64,000 nt of DNA, taken from contig NZ_CP147519.1 of NCBI RefSeq assembly GCF_037201965.1, positions 248,001 to 312,000 on the forward strand, written 5' to 3'. This document shows, piece by piece, positions 7,476 to 16,409 of this stretch. Origin of the DNA: Spirosoma sp. SC4-14. GTDB taxonomy: Bacteria; Bacteroidota; Bacteroidia; Cytophagales; Spirosomataceae. The notes under the pieces are model-generated. The model saw only the letters and a list, made by a program, of their open reading frames with translations, did no database searches and was not told where the DNA came from. Position 1 is the first letter of the stretch, and each line of letters begins with the position of its first letter. A program made the position numbers and the translations under genes.

Positions 7476-7844
7476 ATGACTTTCCCGTACTGGCTTTTTT
7501 TTCTAGTATTCCTGATAGGCGTTGGGACGGTAGCGAAACGAATTGCACACTCATCGCTGACCGAATGGCTACTCATTGCCTTTATACTCTTCGTTGGATG
7601 CATCATCCCAACCGGTTTTAGTTTATCAGCATGGGATCTTACCGCTAACACCATCAGTTGGATAGTCGGAACATCTGTCGGACTAGCCATACACTTTCTT
7701 TTTTGGACAATTCTTTTACCAAAAGGGGAGACTTACTCATTGAGAACCCTACTTTCCAGTCGATTCACGCTAGTTTATCAATGGAGTCAAAACTTACCTA
7801 TTTACCTGAAGTCTATTCTTAACTCAAGTTGCGAGATAATGTAA
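7476..7844 (+). CDS. Small membrane protein, probably truncated at its 3' end by IS982
   Basis: A 122-residue protein with three predicted membrane segments (about 3-20, 30-45 and 60-80) and a basic tail. No family is recognised. Its stop TAA (7842-7844) coincides with the likely left end of the IS982 remnant (ACCCTGCCAG from 7844). The last base of the stop is therefore probably IS-derived, and the original protein may have been longer. ATG at 7476 follows a purine-poor leader. Confidence 0.45.
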   Translation: MTFPYWLFFLVFLIGVGTVAKRIAHSSLTEWLLIAFILFVGCIIPTGFSLSAWDLTANTISWIVGTSVGLAIHFLFWTILLPKGETYSLRTLLSSRFTLVYQWSQNLPIYLKSILNSSCEIM

Positions 7845-8276
7845 CCCTGCCAGTCTGGGGTGCGTTTTAGAGTCTCTGAGGTTCTAAAATTACTATCCCC
7901 ATGACTGACAAAGCCATAGCAATCTACTGCTTTTTGGATGACTTCTTTCAAAAAAGCGGCTATAAAACCGACCCCCATTGCAAAGTCAATGACGCCCAAA
8001 TCGCAACCACAGCGCTAATGGCTGCTCTATTCTTCTATGGCAATCATGCTTCGGCTATGAAATACATGCACGAACATCAAGGCTTTAGCCCTCTCCATAA
8101 GTCGAATTTCAATCGTCGACTCCATAGCTTGCAGGCACGCTTAATAGCCGTCTTCCGAGCGGTCGGAGCTACCCTTAAAGAACTTAACACGACTAGCCGC
8201 TACATTATTGATTCGTTTCCCGTAGCCGTATGCCGAAATTGTCGTATTGGTGCCTGTAGGCTACTGACTAACAAGG
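7844..8276 (+). mobile_element. IS982-family element, left part only
   Basis: The segment starts with ACCCTGCCAGTCTGGGGTGC, the ACCCT start expected of IS982-type terminal repeats, followed by a transposase reading frame that stops short. No complementary right-hand repeat is seen before the HxlR gene. The right end is marked by an abrupt switch into a 30-bp inverted repeat at 8277. The left boundary is inferred. Confidence 0.6.
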
Positions 8277-8284
8277 TGTCTTAA
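7901..8284 (+). pseudogene. IS982-family transposase, N-terminal fragment
   Basis: A 127-codon frame that matches the start of IS982 transposases. It shows the helical N-terminus with an IATTALMAALFF block, the SNFNRRLHSL block and the first part of the catalytic domain with YIIDSFPVAVCRN, holding the first catalytic Asp (about residue 104). It breaks off after CRLLTNKV, where intact members continue with a (Y/F)RGY-ASK block and the later catalytic residues. The break coincides with the 30-bp inverted repeat at 8277. The protein cannot be an active transposase. Confidence 0.8.
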
Positions 8285-8341
8285 CCTGATATAGGTTGTC
8301 AATTTTGGGTGAAAATTGACAACCTATATCAGGTTAAGACA
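8277..8341. repeat. Perfect 30-bp inverted repeat with 5-nt spacer
   Basis: The left arm 8277-8306 (TGTCTTAACCTGATATAGG...) and right arm 8312-8341 are exact reverse complements with GGGTG between. Each arm also holds its own smaller dyad, AACCT-GATAT-AGGTT. There is no T-run after it, so it is not a usual terminator. It sits exactly where the IS982 transposase frame is broken. It may be two facing ends of another element after internal deletion, or a small hairpin element. Confidence 0.85.
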
Positions 8342-8413
8342 TAGTGCATCCACCTAAAATCACCCGATTGCATATGCACCATTGAAAATCAAGAAAAACT
8401 TGGAATAGGTAGC

Positions 8414-8779
8414 TTACTCTTGTTTCGGTTGTTTAAGGTTGAGGGATATAATCTTACGGTGTTGTTTGCCCCAGGTAATCATGTCTATAACCAATCCCTC
8501 TAATGATGAACTGTAGGGAGTAAGTTGATAGGTGATGTATACCGGAATACTGTCTTTGACGGATCTTTCTACCAGTTTATTCATTTCCAGTTCTTTCAAT
8601 TCCTTTGAAAGCATACGGCTGGTTATATCTGGAATCGCTCTTAAAATGTCACTATACCGATTGGCACCATTAAAGATAGCGGCAATGATCGGTAGCTTCC
8701 ATTTACCGCTGAGCACATATAAAGTGTCCTGAAGAAACCTAATGTCAAAATCACACTTTTCAGCGATCGAATTATTCAT
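8414..8779 (-). CDS. HxlR-family winged-helix transcriptional regulator
   Basis: A 121-residue protein with the HxlR layout. It has LSGKWKLPIIAAIF (about 28-41), the RYSDILRAIPDITSRMLSKELKELE recognition-helix region (about 46-70) and the wing VKDSIPVYITYQLTPYSSSLEGLV (about 78-101). It lacks the usual N-terminal Cys cluster but has Cys9 in KCDFD, which could be redox active; HxlR regulators such as YodB/HypR sense quinones or disulfide stress through such a Cys. It is divergent from an MDR oxidoreductase, with a shared dyad in the 123-nt gap, a layout typical of regulator plus detoxifying enzyme. Confidence 0.9.
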   Translation of the reverse strand: MNNSIAEKCDFDIRFLQDTLYVLSGKWKLPIIAAIFNGANRYSDILRAIPDITSRMLSKELKELEMNKLVERSVKDSIPVYITYQLTPYSSSLEGLVIDMITWGKQHRKIISLNLKQPKQE

Positions 8780-8796
8780 AGACGCGTCTTTTGTTT

Positions 8797-8829
8797 GTAT
8801 ACTTTAGTATAGTACATACAAAAGTATAC
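8797..8829. promoter_or_regulatory. 33-bp dyad operator between hxlR-type gene and oxidoreductase
   Basis: GTATACTTT at the left and AAAGTATAC at the right bracket a 33-bp region in which 26 of 33 positions match the reverse complement, including inner GTAT and ATAC blocks. It covers the minus-strand -7 box at 8826-8819, so binding there should block the regulator's own promoter. Confidence 0.65.
8819..8826 (-). promoter_or_regulatory. Candidate -7 box for the HxlR gene
   Basis: Read on the minus strand, 8826-8819 is TACTTTTG, fitting TAnnTTTG, 40 nt from the ATG at 8779. No good TTG lies at the expected distance. For the divergent gene, TAGCTTTG at 8841-8848 is the matching plus-strand candidate, 55 nt before the ATG at 8903. 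Confidence 0.35.
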
Positions 8830-8902
8830 TGATTCTCGAATAGCTTTGCCGATCAATATGCTTTACTGCTGCCTCTGTGCAGAACATTCAATAATTTGAC
8901 CT

Positions 8903-9853
8903 ATGTACGCTATTATTTATCGGCACTATGGGCCACCTGAGGTGATGGAACTGGCAGATATAGCAAAGCCGACTATTCGGCCTGACGAAGTTCTGGTTGC
9001 CGTGAAGGCCGCAGGGCTCAACCAGATGGACCTGAAGCTGGCGGCCGGGCAGTTTAAACTATTAACCGGCAGTAAATTTCCCAAGCAAACCGGGGCTGAT
9101 TTTTCGGGTGAAATTGTGGAAGTTGGTGAAAAAGTAAATCAGTTTAAGATTGGTGATGAGGTATTTGCCTACATCGTCAGTATGAAAGGACTCAGTGGAA
9201 CCGTTGCCGAATACTTCGCGGTCAAAGCAGCGGCAGTTGCCCGAAAGCCAGCTTCGATTCAGCATGAAGTGGCCGCTGCATTGCCCTGTGTTTACCAAAC
9301 GGCCTTGCAGGGTCTGCGCAATCAGGGAAACCTGAAAGCGGGTGGTCATGTACTGATTTATGGGGCTTCAGGCGGTGTTGGGTCGGCTGCTATTCAACTG
9401 GCTAAACATATGAAGGCTCATGTTACTACGGTAAGCAGTTCAAAAAATAAAGAATACTGCCTGAAGCAGGGAGCCGATAGTGCGTTCGCCTATGATGAAG
9501 GTAATGTATGGGATCGGCTACCCACCGATTTTGATATTATCTTCCAGGTCTATGAAACAAAGGATTCCCTGTTCAAAACAGCTAGCAAACATCTGAAAGT
9601 CGGTGGGATATTTTTAGTTTCCCCAACTGTAAAACACATCCTGGCTAATCTGTTCGCGATTTTGCGCGGCACCTACAAAGTAGTAACGGTCAACGGGAAT
9701 GCCGAGGACTTAACGTTACTAGGGCAGTTAGCCAGCCAAAAGCTGATTCAGCCGGATATTAAGGTTTTTGGCCTTCACGACTATAAGAAGGCCTTTCAAC
9801 TGATGGCAGGTTTTAAAGGTAAGGGGAAAACAGTCATAAGAGTGAACGAATAG
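8903..9853 (+). CDS. MDR-family NAD(P)-dependent quinone oxidoreductase-like enzyme
   Basis: A 316-residue medium-chain dehydrogenase/reductase. The N-terminal GroES-like domain (about 1-120) starts MYAIIYRHYGPPEVMEL and has AAGLNQMDLKLAAGQF where zinc enzymes keep a Cys, so it is the zinc-free quinone oxidoreductase type. The Rossmann domain has VLIYGASGGVGSAAIQLAK (about 149-167), a cofactor loop with TVSSSKN, and a typical C-terminal closing KGKTVI. Such enzymes reduce quinones or enones with NADPH. Control by the divergent HxlR regulator suggests a response to electrophiles or quinones. Confidence 0.85.
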   Translation: MYAIIYRHYGPPEVMELADIAKPTIRPDEVLVAVKAAGLNQMDLKLAAGQFKLLTGSKFPKQTGADFSGEIVEVGEKVNQFKIGDEVFAYIVSMKGLSGTVAEYFAVKAAAVARKPASIQHEVAAALPCVYQTALQGLRNQGNLKAGGHVLIYGASGGVGSAAIQLAKHMKAHVTTVSSSKNKEYCLKQGADSAFAYDEGNVWDRLPTDFDIIFQVYETKDSLFKTASKHLKVGGIFLVSPTVKHILANLFAILRGTYKVVTVNGNAEDLTLLGQLASQKLIQPDIKVFGLHDYKKAFQLMAGFKGKGKTVIRVNE

Positions 9854-9875
9854 GTAACCTGTTCACAAAACCGTT

Positions 9876-11873
9876 TCAGCGTAATTCGGGTGTATTCAAT
9901 GGGATTTTTGAAGAGGCCCCACCGCTGACTTTCAAGCGGGGCTTTGCTAAATACTGCCCGTTCACGGCACTGAAACGAATACCTTCACTACCAGGACTGT
10001 ATTCGTGTTCGATACTTAGGCCTTTGCGCTCGTACTTTGTGTTCCGAACCATGTTGCTTCGGTAATGGACATAGGTCCGGTATTCATCATGAACTATAGA
10101 TGCCAGCATAACTTTTCGGAAGGCCTCGAACGAGGGATATTCATCCGACGAGGCTACTTCACAAATAAACCCATTGCCTTTGTTCTGCAAATCCCGCCGG
10201 GCAAGGTCGATGGCTGGCCCCCGGTAATTGTAAAAAGACAGAATTGTGTATCCCTCTTTTTCCTCGACCGTAACAGGAGGCTGTCCCCCCATCGTCTCAC
10301 CAATCAGAGGAATATAAGCCATATATACGTTTCCGTCTTTCACGAATACGGGTTCGGCGCGGGATGACACGCCGGTTTTTTGAGCCAATTTCTCATCACC
10401 AATCCAGACTTCATCTAACGGGTTCGGGCCAGTCATCCAGTCCGAATGAGGAATGAAAACACAGGTTCGTAAACTGGTCAGACCTTTGTTTAGGAACGGT
10501 TTGGGTTTGTAGATGACCATCACCGTGTTCTTTTCCTGAATGGCCATCCGGCGCCCCATTTCATCGAATACAACCCCATAATCGCCGTATCCGTGCGAAG
10601 GTGTTTTTAACGTAAACTGGTCATTTACCACGAGCCGGGAAAAAACCGTGGCCGTGTTTCGCTGGGGCTGACCGACGGTTTTTCGGGGATACACCAGCAG
10701 AAAATTCTCCGTTTGCGCCCCCGAATGGAAGGGTATGAGCGACGAACTAAGTGCGTATTTCGGGGTCATATAGGTTTCGATACGGGTTTGCCAGGAGCCA
10801 TATTCGGTAACGCCATCATCTTCATTAGCGGTGCGGGTTTGCATCGTCAGACCATGCATTGCCAAGTCCAGTTCGTCAGATCCGGGACTGCCATCGGCTG
10901 TGGCGATGAACGAATAGAGATACTTCCGGTTGACCAGCTCATCGACAAGGTACTGCGGGCAGTGGTACGTAATACCGTAGCAAGCCGCATTTCGACATTT
11001 TATCCACTCTTCTGAGGAGCCGAAGTAGTCGTCGAGATACTGAAACGGGACCAGTTGCGGAATAACACTTTCGAGCATACTATAGGTCAGACCGGCCCCC
11101 CGCATATCCCAGGCATAAGCGCGGGAGTAAGGGGCCGCCATCTTATGGGCAGGGAGGTAATAATGCCCCAATACATCGAACCAGAAGCGTTCTTCGACCT
11201 GAAGAGCCAGCGTTTTCAGCTTCGCATTGGCGGTGAATTCAGCCAGCATGGCCATGGGTTCGATTTGCAGAAAACAATAGGCCTGCGAACTGTATTCCGA
11301 GTTGACACCACTTCGTTCAAGCTGTGCTTTGAAACGCAACAGCCGCTCATACGCCTTTTGGATGTATTCTTTTTTGCCCGAAATCTCCCCATATAGCGCA
11401 CAACCAGCAGTTGCCATCGCCGGGAAGTTATCGTTCGTACCCACAAAATCCCAGCTTGGTTTCAGGTACTCGGGGGCAATCCGGTCGAGGATGAGCCGGA
11501 TATTCTGACGACTTTTTTCAGTCAGCAAGGCTTTGTAACGAAGCAGAATAAAGGTAGCGCGGTGCCATTCGAGATCATTGGCATTGCTTAAATACGCATT
11601 CGCCTGACTAATGGCTTTGGTATCTCCCGATGCGAGCAGGGCGTGACTCAGGGCCAATGGTTCCAGCGATCGGTTAGGCTTCAGATCGGGGTCGCCCTGC
11701 CACTGCCCATCGACCGAGAAATGGGTTAATCTGGAACGAATAAATGCCGCCAGTTGCCTGTTGGTTCGCGCTTTGTCCGACTTTGCCATAGGCGGATGCG
11801 CAGGGCAGGTGCCCAGGGCAAAATGGTACAGGACCAACACAACTATAGACCAATAAGCAGGAGAGAACTTCAT
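9876..11873 (-). CDS. Unclassified secreted alpha/alpha-toroid protein, candidate polysaccharide lyase
   Basis: A 665-residue protein with an N-terminal hydrophobic signal segment (about 6-22, possible lipoprotein Cys at 23). Residues about 35-300 are helical with paired hairpins, suggesting an (alpha/alpha) toroid. They carry WDFVGTNDNFPAMATAGC (about 141-158), NSEYSSQAYCF (191-201) and PYSRAYAWDMRGAGL (248-262), rich in the Asn, Tyr, His and Arg residues used by uronate lyases. The second half (about 340-650) is beta-rich, as in toroid plus beta-sandwich lyases. I cannot assign a CAZy family. It is the last gene of the minus-strand operon, 22 nt after a heparinase II/III gene, which supports a role on the same acidic polysaccharide. 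Confidence 0.55.
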   Translation of the reverse strand: MKFSPAYWSIVVLVLYHFALGTCPAHPPMAKSDKARTNRQLAAFIRSRLTHFSVDGQWQGDPDLKPNRSLEPLALSHALLASGDTKAISQANAYLSNANDLEWHRATFILLRYKALLTEKSRQNIRLILDRIAPEYLKPSWDFVGTNDNFPAMATAGCALYGEISGKKEYIQKAYERLLRFKAQLERSGVNSEYSSQAYCFLQIEPMAMLAEFTANAKLKTLALQVEERFWFDVLGHYYLPAHKMAAPYSRAYAWDMRGAGLTYSMLESVIPQLVPFQYLDDYFGSSEEWIKCRNAACYGITYHCPQYLVDELVNRKYLYSFIATADGSPGSDELDLAMHGLTMQTRTANEDDGVTEYGSWQTRIETYMTPKYALSSSLIPFHSGAQTENFLLVYPRKTVGQPQRNTATVFSRLVVNDQFTLKTPSHGYGDYGVVFDEMGRRMAIQEKNTVMVIYKPKPFLNKGLTSLRTCVFIPHSDWMTGPNPLDEVWIGDEKLAQKTGVSSRAEPVFVKDGNVYMAYIPLIGETMGGQPPVTVEEKEGYTILSFYNYRGPAIDLARRDLQNKGNGFICEVASSDEYPSFEAFRKVMLASIVHDEYRTYVHYRSNMVRNTKYERKGLSIEHEYSPGSEGIRFSAVNGQYLAKPRLKVSGGASSKIPLNTPELR

Positions 11874-11895
11874 GATTGAACGTTGTTGCGTGGGT

Positions 11896-14358
11896 TTACC
11901 GGCTCAGCGAAATCACGTTGCCAGCCCGTTGTAGAGTCAGGCGGGTACGGCCGTCGGGGCCTTTGGTACAGGTATACTTATCGACCTGCCCGTTCCAACT
12001 TACAGTTAGCCTGGTTTTATCTGTATTCCAGCTCGTTTGGGGTAAGTCAGCTTCCGTCCGAAAAGGAAATAATAATACCTTAAAATCCGGTGCTTTACAG
12101 GTCGTGGAAACCCGCAGTCGGGGGTTGGTGACAACAGTCCGGCTTTGGCCCGCCAGTTGATAATTGGCTGCGAAATCTTCCAGCACTGCGTTGACCGATT
12201 TATCGGTGGTGATGGCATCGACGAAGCGGACCAGCAGCTTTCGATCTCCGTTTTTCTCGCCCAGAATAATTGACGTCTGGCCGTTTTCCGTTTGCTGGCT
12301 GACGAGCGTTACGTCCGTGGGAACCTGCATGAGCCAGGAATAGATGTGTGGCTGGTTGTCTTTCTGGATATCATCCATGATCAGGGCGTAATCATGGAGT
12401 CCACGAACCAGACCAGCCGTTCGGAAAGCGCGTTGTACGGGATTGTGCGGCAACCGAACCACCCACGAATCTTCGTCCCACTGGCGCGGGTTTCCATCGA
12501 GATAATCCTTATAAAAACCAACGACTGCTGGCGAGGGGTCATACTCAACCAGATTCTTGTAGGGAGCCATTTTGCGGACGTTATTTTTCGCCCAGACGTA
12601 TGATTTATTGTCGAGCCGGGTGTCGGTCGAGTCCCACATACCGATTTCCTTTTCCCATCGCCAGTCGAACGCATATTTGGCATCGCAGGCCGAAAAGGTC
12701 GCTTCGGGAGTGTCTATCATGCCCAGCCATTTACCGGGCGGGTTGAAATAGCCCTGCCCAAGGCTGTCGATGATGACACAGCTATGGTCTTCGGTATTAT
12801 GGGGGCGGCTGGTTTCCCAGGCCCAGGTACGGCCTAGCCCTGATAATACAAAACGGCCATGATCGGCATGGTCGTGCGAGGCCATGACAATATCGGGGTG
12901 GCACTCAAAATTCAGGTAAAGCGCATCGGGTGTCCAGTTGCTGCGGGTCATCATGACGCCACGGTTTTCGTCGGCATAGGTTTTCGGTAGATTAAACGTT
13001 TTACCCGCCTGATAATCGACCAGTTTGCCGTCAGTATTTTTGTCTGGATCTGCCGGACAGAGCAGGAGCACATCCATAAAGTAATCGTGCCGAAAATTGT
13101 TCTGACTTACTTCCGGTATGTTCTGATACACGAAATCCAGCTTTTTGTCGTTAGGGAAGAAATACTTCACCACCATCGTCGCTTCGGTTGCCGGAGCGAA
13201 ATTTGCCAGATCGCCATCGCTGTACCATGTTTTGCCATAGGGTTGCAGCGCATTGAGCATCCAGGCATCGAACTGCTGCCGGAAATTGGCGTGTGTGAAC
13301 AGGTTATCGCCCCGATTCGCCATCGCCAGCATGGTTTTCGTGGTGTGCGTAAACCCGCCGGTATGGTAGCCCACCGCTTCGTGTGCCATGCCGCTGGGGT
13401 TGATTGAATAGGTAATGAAATCGCGCACAACCTCTACCGACCGCTTGTAGATTCGCGGGTCATAGCCGTCTTCGCCTTCAATGGCCAGGGAGTAGAGGGG
13501 AAAATACATCGAAATGCCCATATAGTTCCAGTTTCGCCAGTGGGCAGGCAGTTCCATGCCAAGCGTTGTGCGGCCTTTGGTAATCTTCGACAGAACCTTA
13601 CGGACCTGGCGGGCATCGTCGGTCGAGAGAAAATTATAGGCCCAGTCATAGGCATAGGCCAGATGCGGGTGTTCTCCCACGACGTTCCGAACGGAGCGCC
13701 ACCAGCTGCTGCCATAGCGTGTTTCAGCTTCCTGGTCAATTTTAGGTTCGAGGTACCGGCTGTAGCTGGCAATGACACGGCCCAGTGCTTTGCCTTCGGT
13801 CCCGTTATTGTCGATCAGGCAGACAAACGCCTTGAGCATCAGGCTGGTGGTGAATGCATCGCGGTGGTGCCAGGTAGTAGCGGGTAGTTTCTTCGGATTG
13901 AGTGAGCCTGCATTCCCCGGCACAATCCGGTCTTTATTGGATTCGTCCCGGTAGAAGGTTCGGAACGTGTTAATATCGCCTTTTTCGAGGGCCACAAACA
14001 GGGTGTTTTCCCAAGTGCCCGGTTTGTCGATGCCAGCCGCCAGTTGCTCCCGCACATAACCCAGCATCTGCCGGCCGGCATCGCTCCCGGCCAGTTGTTT
14101 TTTGATACGTGGAATATCCTGCGGAGCAAAGAAAATACGCGGATGAATACCCGGAGCCGGTACATGATAGAGCCGCTCACGGGCGAAACCCGTGGTGTCG
14201 TAGGTGATTTTGACCGGCGGAGAGGGTTTCCGGCGGGGTAGTTTGCCGTTCAGAATCTGCTCGGCGGTATATTCAGTGTCGTAGGTCAGTTTCCGGATGG
14301 GCGTTTGTGCCATAACGGAAGTTGTCAGGGTGAGCAGGCAAAAAAAGAGTTGTTTCAT
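11896..14358 (-). CDS. Heparinase II/III-family protein (candidate polysaccharide lyase)
   Basis: An 820-residue protein with a signal peptide (MKQLFFCLLTLTTSVMAQ). A DUF4962-like N-terminal motif, PAPGIHPRIFFAPQDIPRIK (about 68-87), precedes an alpha/alpha barrel, then the heparinase II/III beta-domain with ASHDHADHGRFVLSGLGRTW (about 492-511), the hallmark H-x-H-A-D block. The C-terminal part has GLVRGLHDYALIMDDIQKD and ends in a strand domain closing QRAGNVISLSR. Related enzymes cleave uronic-acid-containing glycans by beta-elimination. It is a paralogue of the protein at 27715-30867: both share the PRI/PRL start block, the HxHAD block, the GL(V)(R/K)GLH block and the AGNV ending. The exact substrate is unknown. 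Confidence 0.8.
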   Translation of the reverse strand: MKQLFFCLLTLTTSVMAQTPIRKLTYDTEYTAEQILNGKLPRRKPSPPVKITYDTTGFARERLYHVPAPGIHPRIFFAPQDIPRIKKQLAGSDAGRQMLGYVREQLAAGIDKPGTWENTLFVALEKGDINTFRTFYRDESNKDRIVPGNAGSLNPKKLPATTWHHRDAFTTSLMLKAFVCLIDNNGTEGKALGRVIASYSRYLEPKIDQEAETRYGSSWWRSVRNVVGEHPHLAYAYDWAYNFLSTDDARQVRKVLSKITKGRTTLGMELPAHWRNWNYMGISMYFPLYSLAIEGEDGYDPRIYKRSVEVVRDFITYSINPSGMAHEAVGYHTGGFTHTTKTMLAMANRGDNLFTHANFRQQFDAWMLNALQPYGKTWYSDGDLANFAPATEATMVVKYFFPNDKKLDFVYQNIPEVSQNNFRHDYFMDVLLLCPADPDKNTDGKLVDYQAGKTFNLPKTYADENRGVMMTRSNWTPDALYLNFECHPDIVMASHDHADHGRFVLSGLGRTWAWETSRPHNTEDHSCVIIDSLGQGYFNPPGKWLGMIDTPEATFSACDAKYAFDWRWEKEIGMWDSTDTRLDNKSYVWAKNNVRKMAPYKNLVEYDPSPAVVGFYKDYLDGNPRQWDEDSWVVRLPHNPVQRAFRTAGLVRGLHDYALIMDDIQKDNQPHIYSWLMQVPTDVTLVSQQTENGQTSIILGEKNGDRKLLVRFVDAITTDKSVNAVLEDFAANYQLAGQSRTVVTNPRLRVSTTCKAPDFKVLLFPFRTEADLPQTSWNTDKTRLTVSWNGQVDKYTCTKGPDGRTRLTLQRAGNVISLSR

Positions 14359-14424
14359 GGTCAGTTTGGCTGGCAGGTAGACCCGCTGTGATCTATCCGA
14401 TCCAGTGGTATACCGGGTAGGTGG

Positions 14425-16404
14425 TTATAGTTGGTCGATTTTTTCTGTATCGGTACGGAAGGGCACGGCGGGCAGCCCGTCCCTGTTATAAAAGTCAATG
14501 TTGGCCGGGCTTGCTTCAAATGCATACCTGACCGCAACGGGGTGATCTATTTTTCCCGAATACACAATCACCCGGTCTCCTTTCAACCGGGCTGTGGCCC
14601 GATAAAACACCTTATCAGCTCCGGCGATTACGAACCCGCTGAGGGTGTCCGATCCATTTTTGTTCATCAGCCCCCGGCCAACGTTGGTGAAATCCAGAAT
14701 AACCTTGTCACCCTGAATGGTCATCGACTTAAACGCTGGTCCCTGAGTCAGCAGTTTTGGTTCGCCGTACAGCCAGTTTCGGGCAACCAGGGCTAACCGG
14801 TGCCCCACATCCCGTTTGTTGGTTGGGTGAATATCAACAGGATTACCGATGTCGATGGTGGTGATGCAGGCTACTCTGGGCAGCAGGGCCGCCACTTTCG
14901 TCTGTTGTTCGCGTACGATGGCCCAGGCACCCGGCCGTGGTTGATCCGGCTTACCGTAGTTAGGTAGCTGAATAACCAGAAAAGGCGCGTTTTTCTGATC
15001 GAATGATGCCCGCCAGGAGGTGATCAACCCCGACAGCATCCGGTCATAGTCCCAACACTGAAGCGGGCTGGCATTCTGCTCTCCCTGATACCACAAAAAT
15101 CCGGCGACCCCATACCTAAACAGTGGGGCAACCATAGCATTGTAGGCCAGGGTAGGGTATTTGCGCTCAATGTCTAACGGCTCAGTATGGCCCAGGGCGT
15201 TGGATGGGGTCATTTCTGTTCCCTGCCGGTAGAGCCAGGGGCCTTCAATGGTGAGAGTATCTGTTGGCGTGGTGAATTTCGGCAGGTAAATACCCGTAAA
15301 ACCGACCTGACCCGATTCGCTGTAACAGCCAATAACGAGTTCGTTCCTGCCAGCGTGCAGCACCCCTTTCGGTATGTCATAGTTGCGCTGGTAACCACCA
15401 ATCAGCGTAAAACCTACCTGCCGACCATTTATAAAGGTGACTTCGGTTTCGCGCAACCGGTCGGTTTGCAGGGCAATCGGCCCTTTGTCAAGCAATTTAG
15501 CTGGTATGTCAACCTCTTTTTTTAGCCACAATACCCCCTTTTTAACCGGAATCTGCTGACTTTGAAACGTTGCCGGTACCTGAACAGGCTGCCAGTCGCT
15601 ACCCGCAAAGAAGGAATCCTGCACCAGATTGTGTTCGGATGTCAGGTGACCCATTGTTTGCCAGAACCCAAGCTCGTAGGTCTGGTTGATCTGCTGTCTG
15701 CGCTTTTTTTCATCGGCCAGGTATGTCGGATGAAGTGTATCGACCTGGGCTTTGGCGGTTGGGAACGACTGAATATCGGGCGCACCCATCCAGGCCAGAA
15801 TATCGGACCCTCCCCAGGTACTGACAATGATACCGATGGGTACGTTTGTTTTCTGATTGATTTCTTTGGCAAAAAAATAAGCCACTGCCGAGAACTCACC
15901 GGCGGTTTGTGGTGAGCAGACCACCCATTGGCCGCCGGTCAGGTCTTTCAGCGGTTGTTCGGCTCCCTTTTTCGGAACGTCGAATTGCCTGATCTGTGGG
16001 AAATCGGCAGCGGGAATTTCTGTTTTGGCATTGGCCGCCGAACGCAGCCTGAATTCCATGTTGGATTGACCACCGCAAAACCAAACATCACCTACGTACA
16101 CATCGTCGAGTTGAACCAGCGCTGTCTTTCCGGTAACCCTGACCACATACGGCCCACCAGCCGACATGGCGGGTAGGGTAACTGCCCACGAACTGTCGGC
16201 CTGGGTGCTTGCCACTACGCTGTGGCCGTTGACGGCGACTGTGACCGGTTCGCCTGGACGAGCCCACCCCCAAACCTTTAGGGGCCGCTCACGCTGGAGT
16301 ACCATGTGGCTTGCAAAGACCCTTGCCAGCCGCAGTTGTGCCCGGCAGGTTGCTGACCTCCCCAGGCAGGTGAGCAGCAGACATACAAAAAGTGTTTTTT
16401 TCAT
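14425..16404 (-). CDS. Sialate O-acetylesterase-type (SASA) carbohydrate esterase
   Basis: A 659-residue secreted protein (signal peptide about 1-22). It has the SASA/SGNH signature VWFCGGQSNMEF (about 107-118, catalytic Ser114), VPIGIIVSTWGGSDILAWM (oxyanion Gly/Asn region, about 190-210) and GVAGFLWYQGEQNAS (about 427-441). A C-terminal D-x-H-like site occurs in a PVDIHPTNKRDVGHRLA stretch (about 539-555). An inserted jelly-roll part (about 255-395) with a GRNELVIGCYSESGQVGF block is typical of long SASA proteins. They remove O-acetyl groups from sugars, including sialic acid and, in CE20-type members, xanthan-like polymers. It starts only 5 nt after the gene at 16410-18728, so translation is probably coupled. 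Confidence 0.85.
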   Translation of the reverse strand: MKKTLFVCLLLTCLGRSATCRAQLRLARVFASHMVLQRERPLKVWGWARPGEPVTVAVNGHSVVASTQADSSWAVTLPAMSAGGPYVVRVTGKTALVQLDDVYVGDVWFCGGQSNMEFRLRSAANAKTEIPAADFPQIRQFDVPKKGAEQPLKDLTGGQWVVCSPQTAGEFSAVAYFFAKEINQKTNVPIGIIVSTWGGSDILAWMGAPDIQSFPTAKAQVDTLHPTYLADEKKRRQQINQTYELGFWQTMGHLTSEHNLVQDSFFAGSDWQPVQVPATFQSQQIPVKKGVLWLKKEVDIPAKLLDKGPIALQTDRLRETEVTFINGRQVGFTLIGGYQRNYDIPKGVLHAGRNELVIGCYSESGQVGFTGIYLPKFTTPTDTLTIEGPWLYRQGTEMTPSNALGHTEPLDIERKYPTLAYNAMVAPLFRYGVAGFLWYQGEQNASPLQCWDYDRMLSGLITSWRASFDQKNAPFLVIQLPNYGKPDQPRPGAWAIVREQQTKVAALLPRVACITTIDIGNPVDIHPTNKRDVGHRLALVARNWLYGEPKLLTQGPAFKSMTIQGDKVILDFTNVGRGLMNKNGSDTLSGFVIAGADKVFYRATARLKGDRVIVYSGKIDHPVAVRYAFEASPANIDFYNRDGLPAVPFRTDTEKIDQL

Positions 16405-16409
16405 CGGGT

